64,000 bases of DNA from Nematostella vectensis (GCF_932526225.1 NC_064041.1:8306313-8370312), one strand, 5' to 3'. Positions 8,412 through 18,355 are shown, counted from the stretch's first letter. The notes: generated from the letters alone by a model not told the origin. Made by a program: numbers and translations.

Positions 8412-8892
8412 CAGAGTAAAAAAACAACTCTCTTTATTTTATATATTTGGAGTGGTTTGTTACTGCTCTAAAAAGATACAGCTGGAGTAAAAACTACTCT
8501 TTCAACACGAGATGGCTGGAGTAGTTTTTACTCTTCAAAACCTACCCCCTAAAAGGAGTACTTTTTTACTCCATTTCTTGACCATCTGGAGTAAAAATAA
8601 CTCTTTTCACTTCAGATAGTTGGAGTAGCTTTTACTCTGCTAAAATTACTCCCAGAAAAGAGTACTTTTTACTCCATTATTTGACCAACAAGAGTGAAAA
8701 TTACTCTTTTTCTAATAAACATTCGATACTAATTCTCAGCAGAGTAAAACTTACTCCGTTAAGGGAGTAAACAAAAAAATTACTCCTCAGTGGAGTAGTT
8801 TTTACTCCAATAAAGGAGTTCAAATTACTCCTTTAAAAGTACTCCATCGCAAAGAGTAGTTTTTACTCTCTGAGTGGAGTAAAAATAACTCC
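8412..8892. repeat. Right subterminal repeat block
   Basis: More than 20 GGAGTA/TACTCC motifs in both orientations, mirroring the left block. Confidence 0.8.
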
Positions 8893-8907
8893 CTGAAACT
8901 AACAGTG
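8893..8907 (-). repeat. Right terminal inverted repeat
   Basis: CTGAAACTAACAGTG, complement of the left terminus, followed by TA. Confidence 0.95.
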
Positions 8908-8960
8908 TAGCTTTAACACAAGAAACAAAACCGAATTTCCTCCCCAAGGCTTCAATCGTT

Positions 8961-9032
8961 AGCAGAGTGGCGCAGTGGAAGTGTGCTGGGCCCATAACCC
9001 AGAGGTCCGAGGATCGAAACCTTGCTCTGCTA
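8961..9032 (+). tRNA. tRNA-iMet-CAT: Initiator tRNA-Met(CAT)
   Basis: Unit 8, right of the transposon. One C to T change before the anticodon stem (AAGTGTG); shared with unit 20. Confidence 0.94.
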
Positions 9033-9288
9033 GAAGTGCGTCATTTTTTTGTCGCTGATATCAAGAAGAGAAACAAAACATTAGCAATTGTATTCGAGCC
9101 AATAAAGATTGTGTTTGTACAAAATTTCACAACTACTCGCGCAAAATTATAGAGACTCTCTTGCAAGCTAAAAACTTTGTTTGATTGTTTTCAACGTGTC
9201 TTTATGATTTTGCGTTTGTATTTAAATATCATGGAAAGCAGTTCAGAATCAGCCATATGCAGCTTCATGTGGTTTAGTTCTGATTACT

Positions 9289-9361
9289 GGGGAATTAGCT
9301 CAAATGGTAGAGCGCCCGCTTAGCATGCGGGAGGTACCGGGATCGATACCCGGATTCTCCA
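9289..9361 (+). tRNA. tRNA-Ala-AGC: tRNA-Ala(AGC)
   Basis: Unit 8. Consensus, A5 version. Confidence 0.97.
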
Positions 9362-9559
9362 GATTTTTTCGCTTGGTAAAGAGAAATCCATTTTTTAGGC
9401 AATTTCGACTAAGTTAGAGTGCAAATAATGCCTATTGGAATAATAAAAAGCGTTTAAGAACTTGATTTTCCACCACCTCAGAAGACAGGTCTTATGAATC
9501 AAATCGACACGAATTTATTTTGTACTGTATCTGGAAATATTCTGCTGCTAAACAGGAAG

Positions 9560-9608
9560 GCACTGGTGGTTCAGTGGTAGAATTCTCGCCTGCCACGCGG
9601 GAGGCCCG
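9560..9608 (+). pseudogene. tRNA-Gly remnant, 49 nt
   Basis: Unit 9, short type. Confidence 0.93.
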
Positions 9609-9635
9609 ATTTTCCTTCCAAAGGCTTCAATGGTT

Positions 9636-9707
9636 AGCAGAGTGGCGCATTGGAAGCGTGCTGGGCCCATAACCCAGAGGTCCCAGGATCTAAACCTTGC
9701 TCTGCTA
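9636..9707 (+). pseudogene. Decayed iMet(CAT) copy
   Basis: Unit 9. D-loop CATTGG, T-stem CCAGG and T-loop ATCTAAA; the B-box G57 is lost. Anticodon CAT remains. Confidence 0.8.
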
Positions 9708-9962
9708 GAGGTGCGTCATTTTTTTGGCGCTGATATCAAGAAGATTTACAAACATTAGCAATTGTATTCGAGCCAAAAAAGATTGTGTTTGTACAAAATT
9801 TCAAAACTACTCGCGCAAAATTATAGAGACTCTCTTGCAAGCTAAAAACTTTGTTTGATTGTTTTCAATGTGTCTTTATGATTTTGCGTTTGTAGTTAAA
9901 TATCCTGGAAAACAGTTCAGAATCAGCCATATGCAGCTTTATGTGGTTTAGTTCTGATTACT

Positions 9963-10035
9963 TGGGGATTAGCTCAAATGGTAGAGCGCCCGCTTAGCAT
10001 GCGGGAGGTACCGGGATCGATACCCGGATTCTCCA
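9963..10035 (+). tRNA. tRNA-Ala-AGC: tRNA-Ala(AGC), T1 variant
   Basis: Unit 9. Position 1 is T opposite C72; rest is consensus. Confidence 0.87.
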
Positions 10036-10234
10036 GATTTTTTCGCTTGGTAAAGAGAAATCCATTTTTTAGGCAATTTCGACTAAGTTAGAGTGCAAAT
10101 AATGCCTATTGGAATAATAAAAAGGGCTTTAAGAATTTGATTTTCCACCACCTCAGAAGACAGGTCTTATCAATCAAATCGACACGAATTTATTTTATAC
10201 TGTATCTGGAAATATTCTGCTGCTAAACAGGAAG

Positions 10235-10305
10235 GCACTGGTGGTTCAGTGGTAGAATTCTCGCCTGCCACGCGGGAGGCCCGGGTTCGATTCCCGGCCA
10301 GTGCA
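10235..10305 (+). tRNA. tRNA-Gly-GCC: tRNA-Gly(GCC)
   Basis: Unit 10. Consensus. Confidence 0.97.
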
Positions 10306-10469
10306 ATGTTTAATTTGTTTTTGGCTGGAAAACATCAAATGCAAATTTCAGTACCTATATTTTCTATTAAACTCCTGTGTTGTGTACTTAAATCGGTAAA
10401 CTGCAAATTAAAAGCATAGCTTTAACACAAGAAACAAAACCGAATTTCCTCCCCAAGGCTTCAATCGTT

Positions 10470-10541
10470 AGCAGAGTGGCGCAGTGGAAGCGTGCTGGGC
10501 CCATAACCCAGAGGTCCGAGGATCGAAACCCTGCTCTGCTA
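10470..10541 (+). tRNA. tRNA-iMet-CAT: Initiator tRNA-Met(CAT)
   Basis: Unit 10. T-stem 3' strand CCCTG gives one A-C mismatch. Confidence 0.92.
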
Positions 10542-10797
10542 GAAGTGCGTCATTTTTTTGTCGCTGATATCAAGAAGAGAAACAAAACATTAGCAATTGT
10601 ATTCGAGCCAATAAAGATTGTGTTTGTACAAAATTTCAAAACTACTCGCGCAAAATTATAGAGACTCTCTTGCAAGCTAAAAACTTTGTTTGATTGTTTT
10701 CAACGTGTCTTTATGATTTTGCGTTTGTATTTAGATATCCTGGAAAGCAGTTCAGAATCAGCCATATGCAGCTTCATGTGGTTTAGTTCTGATTACT

Positions 10798-10870
10798 GGG
10801 GAATTAGCTCAAATGGTAGAGCGCCCGCTTAGCATGCGGGAGGTACCGGGATCGATACCCGGATTCTTCA
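10798..10870 (+). tRNA. tRNA-Ala-AGC: tRNA-Ala(AGC)
   Basis: Unit 10. A5 version; C71 to T gives G2:T71. Confidence 0.93.
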
Positions 10871-11069
10871 GATTTTTTCGCTTGGTATATAAGAAATCCA
10901 TTTTTTAGGCAATTTCGACTAAGTTAGAGTGCAAATAATGCCTATTGGAATAATAAAAAGCGTTTAAGAATTTGATTTTCCACCACCTCAGAAGACAGGT
11001 CTTATCAATAAAATCGACACGAATTTATTTTGTACTGTATCTGGAAATATTCTGCTGCTAAACAGGAAG

Positions 11070-11118
11070 GCACTGGTGGTTCAGTGGTAGAATTCTCGCC
11101 TGCCACGCGGGAGACCCG
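11070..11118 (+). pseudogene. tRNA-Gly remnant, 49 nt
   Basis: Unit 11, short type, with GAGACCCG at the break. Confidence 0.92.
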
Positions 11119-11145
11119 ATTTTCCTTCCAAAGGCTTCAATGGTT

Positions 11146-11217
11146 AGCAGAGTGGCGCAGTGGAAGCATGCTGGTCACATAACCCAGAGGTCCGAGGATC
11201 GAAACATTGCTCTGCTA
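11146..11217 (+). pseudogene. Decayed iMet(CAT) copy
   Basis: Unit 11. GCATG before the anticodon stem, CTGGT/CACATAA in the anticodon arm and CATTG in the T-stem. CAT is kept but several pairs are lost. Confidence 0.8.
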
Positions 11218-11472
11218 GAGGTGCGTCATTTTTTTGGCGCTGATATCAAGAAGATTTACAAACATTAGCAATTGTATTCGAGCCAAAAAAGATTGTGTTT
11301 GTACAAAATTTCAAAACTACTCGCGCAAAATTATAGAGACTCTCTTGCAAGCTAAAAACTTTGTTTGATTGTTTTCAATGTGTCTTTATGATTTTGCGTT
11401 TGTAGTTAAATATCCTGGAAAACAGTTCAGAATCAGCCATATGCAGCTTCATGTGGTTTAGTTCTGATTACT

Positions 11473-11545
11473 GGGGGATTAGCTCAAATGGTAGAGCGCC
11501 CGCTTAGCATGCGGGAGGTACCGGGATCGATACCCGGATTCTCCA
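11473..11545 (+). tRNA. tRNA-Ala-AGC: tRNA-Ala(AGC)
   Basis: Unit 11. Consensus. Confidence 0.97.
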
Positions 11546-11743
11546 GATTTTTTCGCTTGGTAAAGAGAAATCCATTTTTTAGGCAATTTCGACTAAGTTA
11601 GAGTGCAAATAATGCCTATTGGAATAATAAAAAGCGTTTAAGAATTTGATTTTCCACCACCTCAGAAGACAGGTCTTATCAATCAAATCGACACGAATTT
11701 ATTTTATACTGTATCTGGAAATATTCTGCTGCTAAACAGGAAG

Positions 11744-11814
11744 GCACTGGTGGTTCAGTGGTAGAATTCTCGCCTGCCACGCGGGAGGCCCGGGTTAGAT
11801 TCCCGGCCAGTGCA
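11744..11814 (+). pseudogene. tRNA-Gly(GCC) with B-box loss
   Basis: Unit 12. T-loop TTAGATT replaces TTCGATT; C56 is lost, which should disable TFIIIC binding and D-T loop contact. Confidence 0.75.
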
Positions 11815-11981
11815 ATGTTTATTTTTTTTTTTTTGGCTGGAAAACATCAAATGCAAATGTCAGTATCTATATTTTCTATTAAACTCCTGTGTTGTGTACT
11901 TAAATCGGTAAACTGTAGATTAAAAGCATAGCTTAAACACAAGAAACAAAACCGAATTTCCTCCTCAATCCTTCCGTGGTC

Positions 11982-12053
11982 AGCAGAGTGGCGCAGTGGA
12001 AGCGTGCTGGGCCCATAACCCAGAGGTCCGAGGATCGAAACCTTGCTCTGCTA
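11982..12053 (+). tRNA. tRNA-iMet-CAT: Initiator tRNA-Met(CAT)
   Basis: Unit 12. Consensus. Confidence 0.97.
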
Positions 12054-12308
12054 GAGGTGCGTCATTTTTTTGGCGCTGATATCAAGAAGATTTACAAACA
12101 TTAGCAATTGTATTCGAGCCAAAAAAGATTGTGTTTGTACAAAATTTCAAAACTACTCGCGCAAAATTATAGAGACTCTCTTGCAAGCTAAAAACTTTGT
12201 TTGATTGTTTTCAATGTGTCTTTATGATTTTGCGTTTGTAGTTAAATATCCTGGAAAACAGTTCAGAATCAGCCATATGCAGCTTCATGTGGTTTAGTTC
12301 TGATTACT

Positions 12309-12381
12309 GGGGGATTAGCTCAAAACATAGAGCGCCCGCTTAGCATGCGGGAGGTACAGGGATCGATACCCGGATTCTCCA
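12309..12381 (+). pseudogene. Decayed tRNA-Ala(AGC)
   Basis: Unit 12. The D-loop reads AAACATAG instead of AAATGGTAG, losing the G18-G19 pair and A-box core. T-stem has CAGGG. Compact spacer follows. Confidence 0.78.
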
Positions 12382-12429
12382 GATTTTTTCGCTTGGTAAA
12401 GAGAAATCCATTTTTTGCTAAACAGGAAG

Positions 12430-12500
12430 GCACTGGTGGTTCAGTGGTAGAATTCTCGCCTGCCACGAGGGAGGCCCGGGTTCGATTCCCGGCCAGTGCA
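12430..12500 (+). tRNA. tRNA-Gly-GCC: tRNA-Gly(GCC), stem mismatch
   Basis: Unit 13. Anticodon stem 3' strand GAGGG gives a G30-A40 mismatch. Confidence 0.9.
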
Positions 12501-12664
12501 ATGTTTATTTTGTTTTTGGCTGGAAAACATCAAATGCAAATGTCAGTACCTATATTTTCTATTAAACTCCTGTGTTGTGTACTTAAATCGGTAAACTGTA
12601 GATTAAAAGCATAGCTTTAACACAAGAAACAAAACCGAATTTCCTCCCCAATGCTTCTGTGGTC

Positions 12665-12736
12665 AGCAGAGTGGCGCAGTGGAAGCGTGCTGGGCCCATA
12701 ACCCAGAGGTCCGGGGATCGAAACCTTGCTCTGCTA
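12665..12736 (+). tRNA. tRNA-iMet-CAT: Initiator tRNA-Met(CAT), G51 subtype
   Basis: Unit 13. T-stem CGGGG/CCTTG: A51 to G gives two G:T pairs. This subtype recurs in 12 units and is a good lineage marker. Confidence 0.95.
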
Positions 12737-12993
12737 GAGGTGCGTCATTTTTTTTGTCGCTGATATCAAGAAGAGAAACAAAACATTAGCAATTGTATTC
12801 GAGCCAATAAAGATTGTGTATGTACAAAATTTCAAAACTACTCGCGCAAAATAATAGAGACTCTCTAGCAAGCAAAAAACTTTGTTTTATTGATTTCAAT
12901 GTGTCTTTATGATTTTGCGTTTGTATTTAAATATCCTGGAAAGCAGTTCAGAATCAGCCATATGCCGCTTCATGTGGTGTAGTTCTGATTACT

Positions 12994-13066
12994 GGGGGAT
13001 TAGCTCAAATGGTAGAGCGCCCGCTTAGCATGCGGGAGGTACCGGGATCGATACCCGGATTCTCCA
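12994..13066 (+). tRNA. tRNA-Ala-AGC: tRNA-Ala(AGC)
   Basis: Unit 13. Consensus. Confidence 0.97.
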
Positions 13067-13266
13067 GATTTTTTCGCTTTGTAAAGAGAAATCCATTTTT
13101 TAGGCAATTTCGACTAAGTTAGAGTGCAAATAATGCCTATTGAAATAATAAAAAGCGTTTAATAATTTGATTTTCAACCACCTCAGAAGACAGGTCTTAT
13201 CAATCAAATCGGCACAGGATTTTTTTTTGTACTGTATCTGGAAATATTCTGCTGCTAAACAGGAAG

Positions 13267-13315
13267 GCACTGGTGGTTCAGTGGTAGAATTCTCGCCTGC
13301 CACGCGGGAGGCCCG
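13267..13315 (+). pseudogene. tRNA-Gly remnant, 49 nt
   Basis: Unit 14, short type. Confidence 0.93.
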
Positions 13316-13342
13316 ATTTTCCTTCCAAAGGCTTCAATGGTT

Positions 13343-13414
13343 AGCAGAGTGGCGCAGTGGAAGCGTGCTGGGCCCATAACCCAGAGGTCCGAGGATCGAA
13401 ACCTTGCTCTGCTA
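13343..13414 (+). tRNA. tRNA-iMet-CAT: Initiator tRNA-Met(CAT)
   Basis: Unit 14. Consensus. Confidence 0.97.
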
Positions 13415-13670
13415 GAGGTGCGTCAGTTTTTTGTCGCTGATATCAAGAAGAGAAACAAAACATTAGCAATTGTATTCGAGCAAATAAAGATTGTGTATGT
13501 ACAAAATTTCAAAACTACTCGCGCAAAATTGTAGAGACTCTCTAGCAAGCAAAAAACTTTGTTTGATTGTTTTTAATGTGTCTTTATGATTTTGCGTTTG
13601 TATTTAAATATTCTTGAAAGCAGTTCAGAATCAGCCATATGCAGCTTCATGTGGTTTAGTTCTGATTACT

Positions 13671-13743
13671 GGGGGATTAGCTCAAATGGTAGAGCGCTTG
13701 CTCAGCATGGGGGAGGTACTGGGATCGATACCCGGATTCTCCA
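13671..13743 (+). tRNA. tRNA-Ala-AGC: tRNA-Ala(AGC), divergent type B
   Basis: Unit 14, reference for type B. Anticodon arm is CTTGC-TCAGCAT-GGGGG: AGC is kept, but position 33 is C and the stem has two G:T pairs and one G-G mismatch. T-stem CTGGG adds a T:G pair. G3:T70 and the B box are intact. Thirteen units share this form, so it spread as a lineage; whether it works in elongation is doubtful. Confidence 0.85.
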
Positions 13744-13941
13744 GATTTTTTCGCTTGGTAAAGAGAAAACCATTTTTTAGGCAATTTCGACTAAGTTAGA
13801 GTGCAAATAATTCCTATTGGAATAATAATAAGCGTTTAAGAATTTGATTTTCCACCACCTCAGAAGACAGGTCTTATCAATCAAATCGAAACGAATTTAT
13901 TTTATACTGTATCTGGAAATATTCTGCTGCTAAACAGGAAG

Positions 13942-14012
13942 GCACTGGTGGTTCAGTGGTAGAATTCTCGGCTGCCACGCGGGAGGCACGGGTTCGATTC
14001 CCGGCCAGTGCA
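13942..14012 (+). tRNA. tRNA-Gly-GCC: tRNA-Gly(GCC), stem variant
   Basis: Unit 15. CTCGG gives a G-G mismatch beside the loop, and the variable region reads GGCAC; same changes as unit 6 without the A-box damage. Confidence 0.85.
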
Positions 14013-14176
14013 ATGTTTATTTTTTTTTTGGCTGGAAAACATCAAATGCAAATGTCAGTATCTATATTTTCTATTAAACTCCTGTGTTGTGTACTTAAAT
14101 CGGTAAACTGTAGATTAAAAGCATAGCTTAAACACAAGAAACAAAACCGAATTTCCTCCTCAATCCTTCTGTGGTC

Positions 14177-14248
14177 AGCAGAGTGGCGCAGTGGAAGCGT
14201 GCTGGGCCCATAACCCAGAGGTCCGAGGATCGAAACCTTGCTCTGCTA
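14177..14248 (+). tRNA. tRNA-iMet-CAT: Initiator tRNA-Met(CAT)
   Basis: Unit 15. Consensus. Confidence 0.97.
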
Positions 14249-14502
14249 GAGGTGCGTCAGTTTTTTGTCGCTGATATCAAGAAGAGAAACAACACATTAG
14301 CAATTCTATTTGAGCCAATAAAGATTGTGTTTGTACAAAATTTCAAAACTACTCGCGCAAAATTACAGACTCTCTTGCAAGCTAAAAACTTTGTTTGATT
14401 GTTTTCAATGTGTCTTTATGATTTTGCGTTTGTATTTAAATATCCTGGAAAGCAGTTCAGAATCAGCCATATGCAGCTTCATGTGGTTAAGTTCTGATTA
14501 CT

Positions 14503-14575
14503 GGGGGATTAGCTCAAATGGTAGAGCGCTTGCTCAGCATGGGGGAGGTACTGGGATCGATACCCGGATTCTCCA
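14503..14575 (+). tRNA. tRNA-Ala-AGC: tRNA-Ala(AGC), type B
   Basis: Unit 15. Same as the unit 14 form. Confidence 0.85.
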
Positions 14576-14773
14576 GATTTTTTCGCTTGGTAAAGAGAAA
14601 TCCATTTTTTATAAAATTTCGACTAAGTTAGACTGCAAATAATGCCTATTGGAATAATGAAAAGCGTTTTAGAATTTGATTTTCAACCACCTCAGAAGAC
14701 AGGTCTTATCAATCAAATCGACACGAATTTATTTTGTACTGTATCTGGAAATATTCTGCTGCTAAACAGGAAG

Positions 14774-14844
14774 GCATTGGTGGTTCAGTGGTAGAATTCT
14801 CGCCTGCCACGCGGGAGGCCCTGGTTCGATTCCCGGCCAGTGCA
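14774..14844 (+). tRNA. tRNA-Gly-GCC: tRNA-Gly(GCC), T4 version
   Basis: Unit 16. GCATTGG acceptor (T4:G69). T-stem CCTGG has one mismatch. Confidence 0.88.
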
Positions 14845-15008
14845 ATGTTTATTTTGTTTTTGGCTGGAAAACATCAAATGCAAATGTCAGTACCTATATT
14901 TTCTATTAAACTCCTGTGTTGTGTACTTAAATCGGTAAACTGTAGATTAAAAGCATCGCTTTAACACAAGAAACAAAACCGAATTTCCTCCCCAATGCTT
15001 CTGTGGTC

Positions 15009-15080
15009 AGCAGAGTGGCGCAGTGGAAGCGTGCTGGGCCCATAACCCAGAGGTCCGGGGATCGAAACCTTGCTCTGCTA
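15009..15080 (+). tRNA. tRNA-iMet-CAT: Initiator tRNA-Met(CAT), G51 subtype
   Basis: Unit 16. G51 subtype, otherwise consensus. Confidence 0.95.
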
Positions 15081-15337
15081 GAGGTGCGTCATTTTTTTTG
15101 TCGCTGATATCAAGAAGAGAAACAAAACATTAGCAATTGTATTCGAGCCAATAAAGATTGTGTATGTACAAAATTTCAAAACTACTCGCGCAAAATTATA
15201 GAGACTCTCTAGCAAGCAAAAAACTTTGTTTTATTGATTTCAATGTGTCTTTATGATTTTGCGTTTGTATTTAAATATCCTGTAAAGCAGTTCAGAATCA
15301 GCCATATGCCGCTTCATGTGGTGTAGTTCTGATTACT

Positions 15338-15410
15338 GGGTGATTAGCGCAAATGGTAGAGCGCCCGCTTAGCATGCGGGAGGTACCGGGATCGATACCC
15401 GGATTCTCCA
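15338..15410 (+). tRNA. tRNA-Ala-AGC: tRNA-Ala(AGC), two mismatches
   Basis: Unit 16. T4-C69 in the acceptor (GGGTGAT) and G12-A23 in the D-stem (GCGC); shared with unit 20. Confidence 0.83.
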
Positions 15411-15608
15411 GATTTTTTCGCTTTGTAAAGAGAAATCCATTTTTTAGGCAATTTCGACTAAGTTAGAGTGCAAATAATGCCTATTGGAATAATAAAAAGC
15501 GTTTTAGAATTTGATTTTCAACCACCTCAGGAGGCAGGTCTTATCAATCAAATCGACACGAATTTATTTTTTACTGTATCTGGAAATATTCTGCTGCTAA
15601 ACAGGAAG

Positions 15609-15679
15609 GCACTGGTGGGTCAGTGGTAGAATTCTCGCCTGCCACGCGGGAGGCCCGGGTTCGATTTCCGGCCAGTGCA
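15609..15679 (+). tRNA. tRNA-Gly-GCC: tRNA-Gly(GCC), variant
   Basis: Unit 17. D-stem GGTC and T-stem TCCGG changes. Confidence 0.85.
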
Positions 15680-15843
15680 ATGTTTATTTTGTTTTTGGCT
15701 GGAAAACATCAAATGCAAATGTCAGTACCTATATTTTCTATTAAACTCCTGTGTTGTGTACTTAAATCGGTAAACTGTAGATTAAAAGCATAGCTTTAAC
15801 ACAAGAAACAAAACCGAATTTCCTCCCCAATGCTTCTGTGGTC

Positions 15844-15915
15844 AGCAGAGTGGCGCAGTGGAAGCGTGCTGGGCCCATAACCCTGAGGTCCGGGGATCGA
15901 AACCTTGCTCTGCTA
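15844..15915 (+). tRNA. tRNA-iMet-CAT: Initiator tRNA-Met(CAT), G51 subtype
   Basis: Unit 17. G51 subtype with CCCTG in the anticodon stem, one mismatch. Confidence 0.9.
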
Positions 15916-16172
15916 GAGGTGCGTCATTTTTTTTGTCGCTGATATCAAGAAGAGAAACAAAACATTAGCAATTGTATTCGAGCCAATAAAGATTGTGTAT
16001 GTACAAAATTTCAAAACTACTCGCGCAAAATTATAGAGACTCTCTAGCAAGCAAAAAACTTTGTTTTATTGATTTCAATGTGTCTTTATGATTTTGCGTT
16101 TGTATTTAAATATCCTGTAAAGCAGTTCAGAATCAGCCATATGCCGCTTCATGTGGTGTAGTTCTGATTACT

Positions 16173-16245
16173 GGGGGATTAGCGCAAATGGTAGAGCGCC
16201 CGCTTAGCATGCGGGAGGTACAGGGATCGATACCCGGATTCTCCA
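16173..16245 (+). tRNA. tRNA-Ala-AGC: tRNA-Ala(AGC), two mismatches
   Basis: Unit 17. D-stem GCGC and T-stem CAGGG. Confidence 0.83.
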
Positions 16246-16443
16246 GATTTTTTCGCTTTGTAAAGAGAAATCCATTTTTTAGGCAATTTCGACTAAGTTA
16301 GAGTGCAAATAATGCCTATTGAAATAATAAAAAGCGTTTAATAATTTGATTTTCAACCACCTCAGAAGACAGGTCTTATCAATCAAATCGACACGAATTT
16401 ATTTTGTACTGTATCTTGAAATATTCTGCTGCTAAACAGGAAG

Positions 16444-16492
16444 GCACTGTTGGTTCAGTGGTAGAATTCTCGCCTGCCACGCGGGAGGCCCG
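16444..16492 (+). pseudogene. tRNA-Gly remnant, 49 nt
   Basis: Unit 18, short type; acceptor 5' strand GCACTGT. Confidence 0.92.
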
Positions 16493-16519
16493 ATTTTCCT
16501 TCCAAAGGCATCAATGGTT

Positions 16520-16591
16520 AGCATAGTGGCGCAGTGGAAGCGTGCTGGGCCCATAACCCAGAGGTCCGAGGATCGAAACCTTGCTCTGCTA
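16520..16591 (+). tRNA. tRNA-iMet-CAT: Initiator tRNA-Met(CAT), acceptor mismatch
   Basis: Unit 18. AGCATAG: T5-C68 mismatch. Confidence 0.9.
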
Positions 16592-16846
16592 GAGGTGCGT
16601 CATTTTTTTGGCGCTGATATCAAGAAGATTTACAAACATTAGCAATTGTATTCGAGCCAAAAAAGATTGTGTTTGTTCAAAATTTCAAAACTACTCGCGC
16701 AAAATTATAGAGACTCTCTTGCAAGCTAAAAACTTTGTTTGATTGTTTTCAATGTGTCTTTATGATTTTGCGTTTGTAGTTAAATATCCTGCAAAACAGT
16801 TCAGAATCAGCCATATGCAGCTTCATGTGGTTTAGTTCTGATTACT

Positions 16847-16919
16847 GGGGGATTAGCTCAAATGGTAGAGCGCCCGCTTAGCATGCGGGAGGTACCGGGA
16901 TCGATACCCGGATTTTCCA
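16847..16919 (+). tRNA. tRNA-Ala-AGC: tRNA-Ala(AGC)
   Basis: Unit 18. C69 to T gives G4:T69. Confidence 0.93.
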
Positions 16920-17117
16920 GATTTTTTCGCTTGGTCAAGAGAAATTCATTTTTTAGGCAATTTCGACTAAGTTAGAGTTCAAATAATGCCTATTGCAATA
17001 ATAAAAAGCGTTTTAGAATTTGATTTTCAACCACCTCAGAAGACAGGTCTTATCAATCAAATCGACACGAATTTATTTTGTACTGTATCTGGAAATATTC
17101 TGCTGCTAAACAGGAAG

Positions 17118-17166
17118 GCACTGGTGGTTCAGTGGTAGAATTCTCGCCTGCCACACGGGAGGCCCG
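17118..17166 (+). pseudogene. tRNA-Gly remnant, 49 nt
   Basis: Unit 19, short type, with CCACACG. Confidence 0.92.
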
Positions 17167-17193
17167 ATTGTCCTTCCAAAGGCTTCAATGGTT

Positions 17194-17265
17194 AGAAGAG
17201 TGGCGCAGTGGAAGCGTGCTGGGCCCATAACCCAGAGGTCCGAGGATCGAAACCTTGCTCTGCTA
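17194..17265 (+). tRNA. tRNA-iMet-CAT: Initiator tRNA-Met(CAT), acceptor mismatch
   Basis: Unit 19. AGAAGAG: A3-G70 mismatch. Confidence 0.9.
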
Positions 17266-17521
17266 GAGGTGCGTCAGTTTATTGTCGCTGATATCAAGAA
17301 GAGAAACAACACATTAGCAATTGTATTCGAGCAAATAAAGATTGTGTATGTACAAAATTTCAAAACTACTCGCGCAAAATTATAGAGACTCTCTAGCAAG
17401 CAAAAAACTTTGTTTGATTGTTTTTAATGTGTCTTTATGATTTTGCGTTTGTATTTAAATATTCTTGAAAGCAGTTCAGAATCAGCCATATGCAGCTTCA
17501 TGTGGTTTAGTTCTGATTACT

Positions 17522-17594
17522 GGGGGATTAGCTCAAATGGTAGAGCGCTTGCTCAGCATGGGGGAGGTACTGGGATCGATACCCGGATTCTCCA
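17522..17594 (+). tRNA. tRNA-Ala-AGC: tRNA-Ala(AGC), type B
   Basis: Unit 19. Type B. Confidence 0.85.
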
Positions 17595-17792
17595 GATTTT
17601 TTCGCTTGGTAAAGAGAAAACCATTTTTTATTCAATTTCGACTAAGTTAGACTGCAAATAATGCCTATTGGAATAATAAAAAGCGTTTTAGAATTTGATT
17701 TTCAACCACCTCAGAAGACAGGTCTTATCAATCAAATCGACACGAATTTATTTTGTACTGTATCTGGAAATATTCTGCTGCTAAACAGGAAG

Positions 17793-17863
17793 GCACTGGT
17801 GGTTCAGTGGTAGAATTCTCGCCTGCCACGCGGGAGGCCCGGGTTCGATTCCCGGCCAGTGCA
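17793..17863 (+). tRNA. tRNA-Gly-GCC: tRNA-Gly(GCC)
   Basis: Unit 20. Consensus. Confidence 0.97.
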
Positions 17864-18027
17864 ATGTTTATTTTGTTTTTGGCTGGAAAACATCAAATGC
17901 AAATTTCAGTACCTATATTTTCTATTAAACTCCTGTGTTGTGTACTTAAATCGGTAAACTGCAAATTAAAAGCATAGCTTTAACACAAGAAACAAAACCG
18001 AATTTCCTCCCCAATGCTTCAATCGTT

Positions 18028-18099
18028 AGCAGAGTGGCGCAGTGGAAGTGTGCTGGGCCCATAACCCAGAGGTCCGAGGATCGAAACCTTGCTCTGCTA
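18028..18099 (+). tRNA. tRNA-iMet-CAT: Initiator tRNA-Met(CAT)
   Basis: Unit 20. AAGTGTG change as in unit 8. Confidence 0.94.
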
Positions 18100-18355
18100 G
18101 AAGTGCGTCATTTTTTTTTCGCTGATATCAAGAAGAGAAACAAAACATTAGCAATTGTATTCGAGCCAATAAAGATTGTGTTTGTACAAAATTTCAAAAC
18201 TACTCGCGCAAAATTATAGAGACTCTCTTGCAAGCTAAAAACTTTGTTTGATTGTTTTCAACGTGTCTTTATGATTTTGCGTTTGTATTTAAATATCATG
18301 GAAAGCAGTTCAGAATCAGCCATATGCAGCTTCATGTGGTTTAGTTCTGATTACT

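Larger units (their letters stand above)
6213..8907. mobile_element. Non-autonomous DNA transposon, 2,695 bp, CACTG termini, TA target duplication
   Basis: The ends are a perfect 15-bp inverted repeat, CACTGTTAGTTTCAG, and imperfect pairing extends to about 32 bp. TA flanks both ends (6211-6212 and 8908-8909), and removing the element plus one TA restores the spacer seen in other long units (AGCATAGCTTTAAC). Both ends carry many short subterminal repeats around GGAGTAAAA/TTTTACTCC in both orientations. No frame longer than about 62 codons is present, so no transposase is encoded. CACTG ends plus subterminal repeats suggest the CMC (CACTA/Mirage/Chapaev) group; TA duplication also fits Tc1/mariner. 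Family unresolved. Confidence 0.9.
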
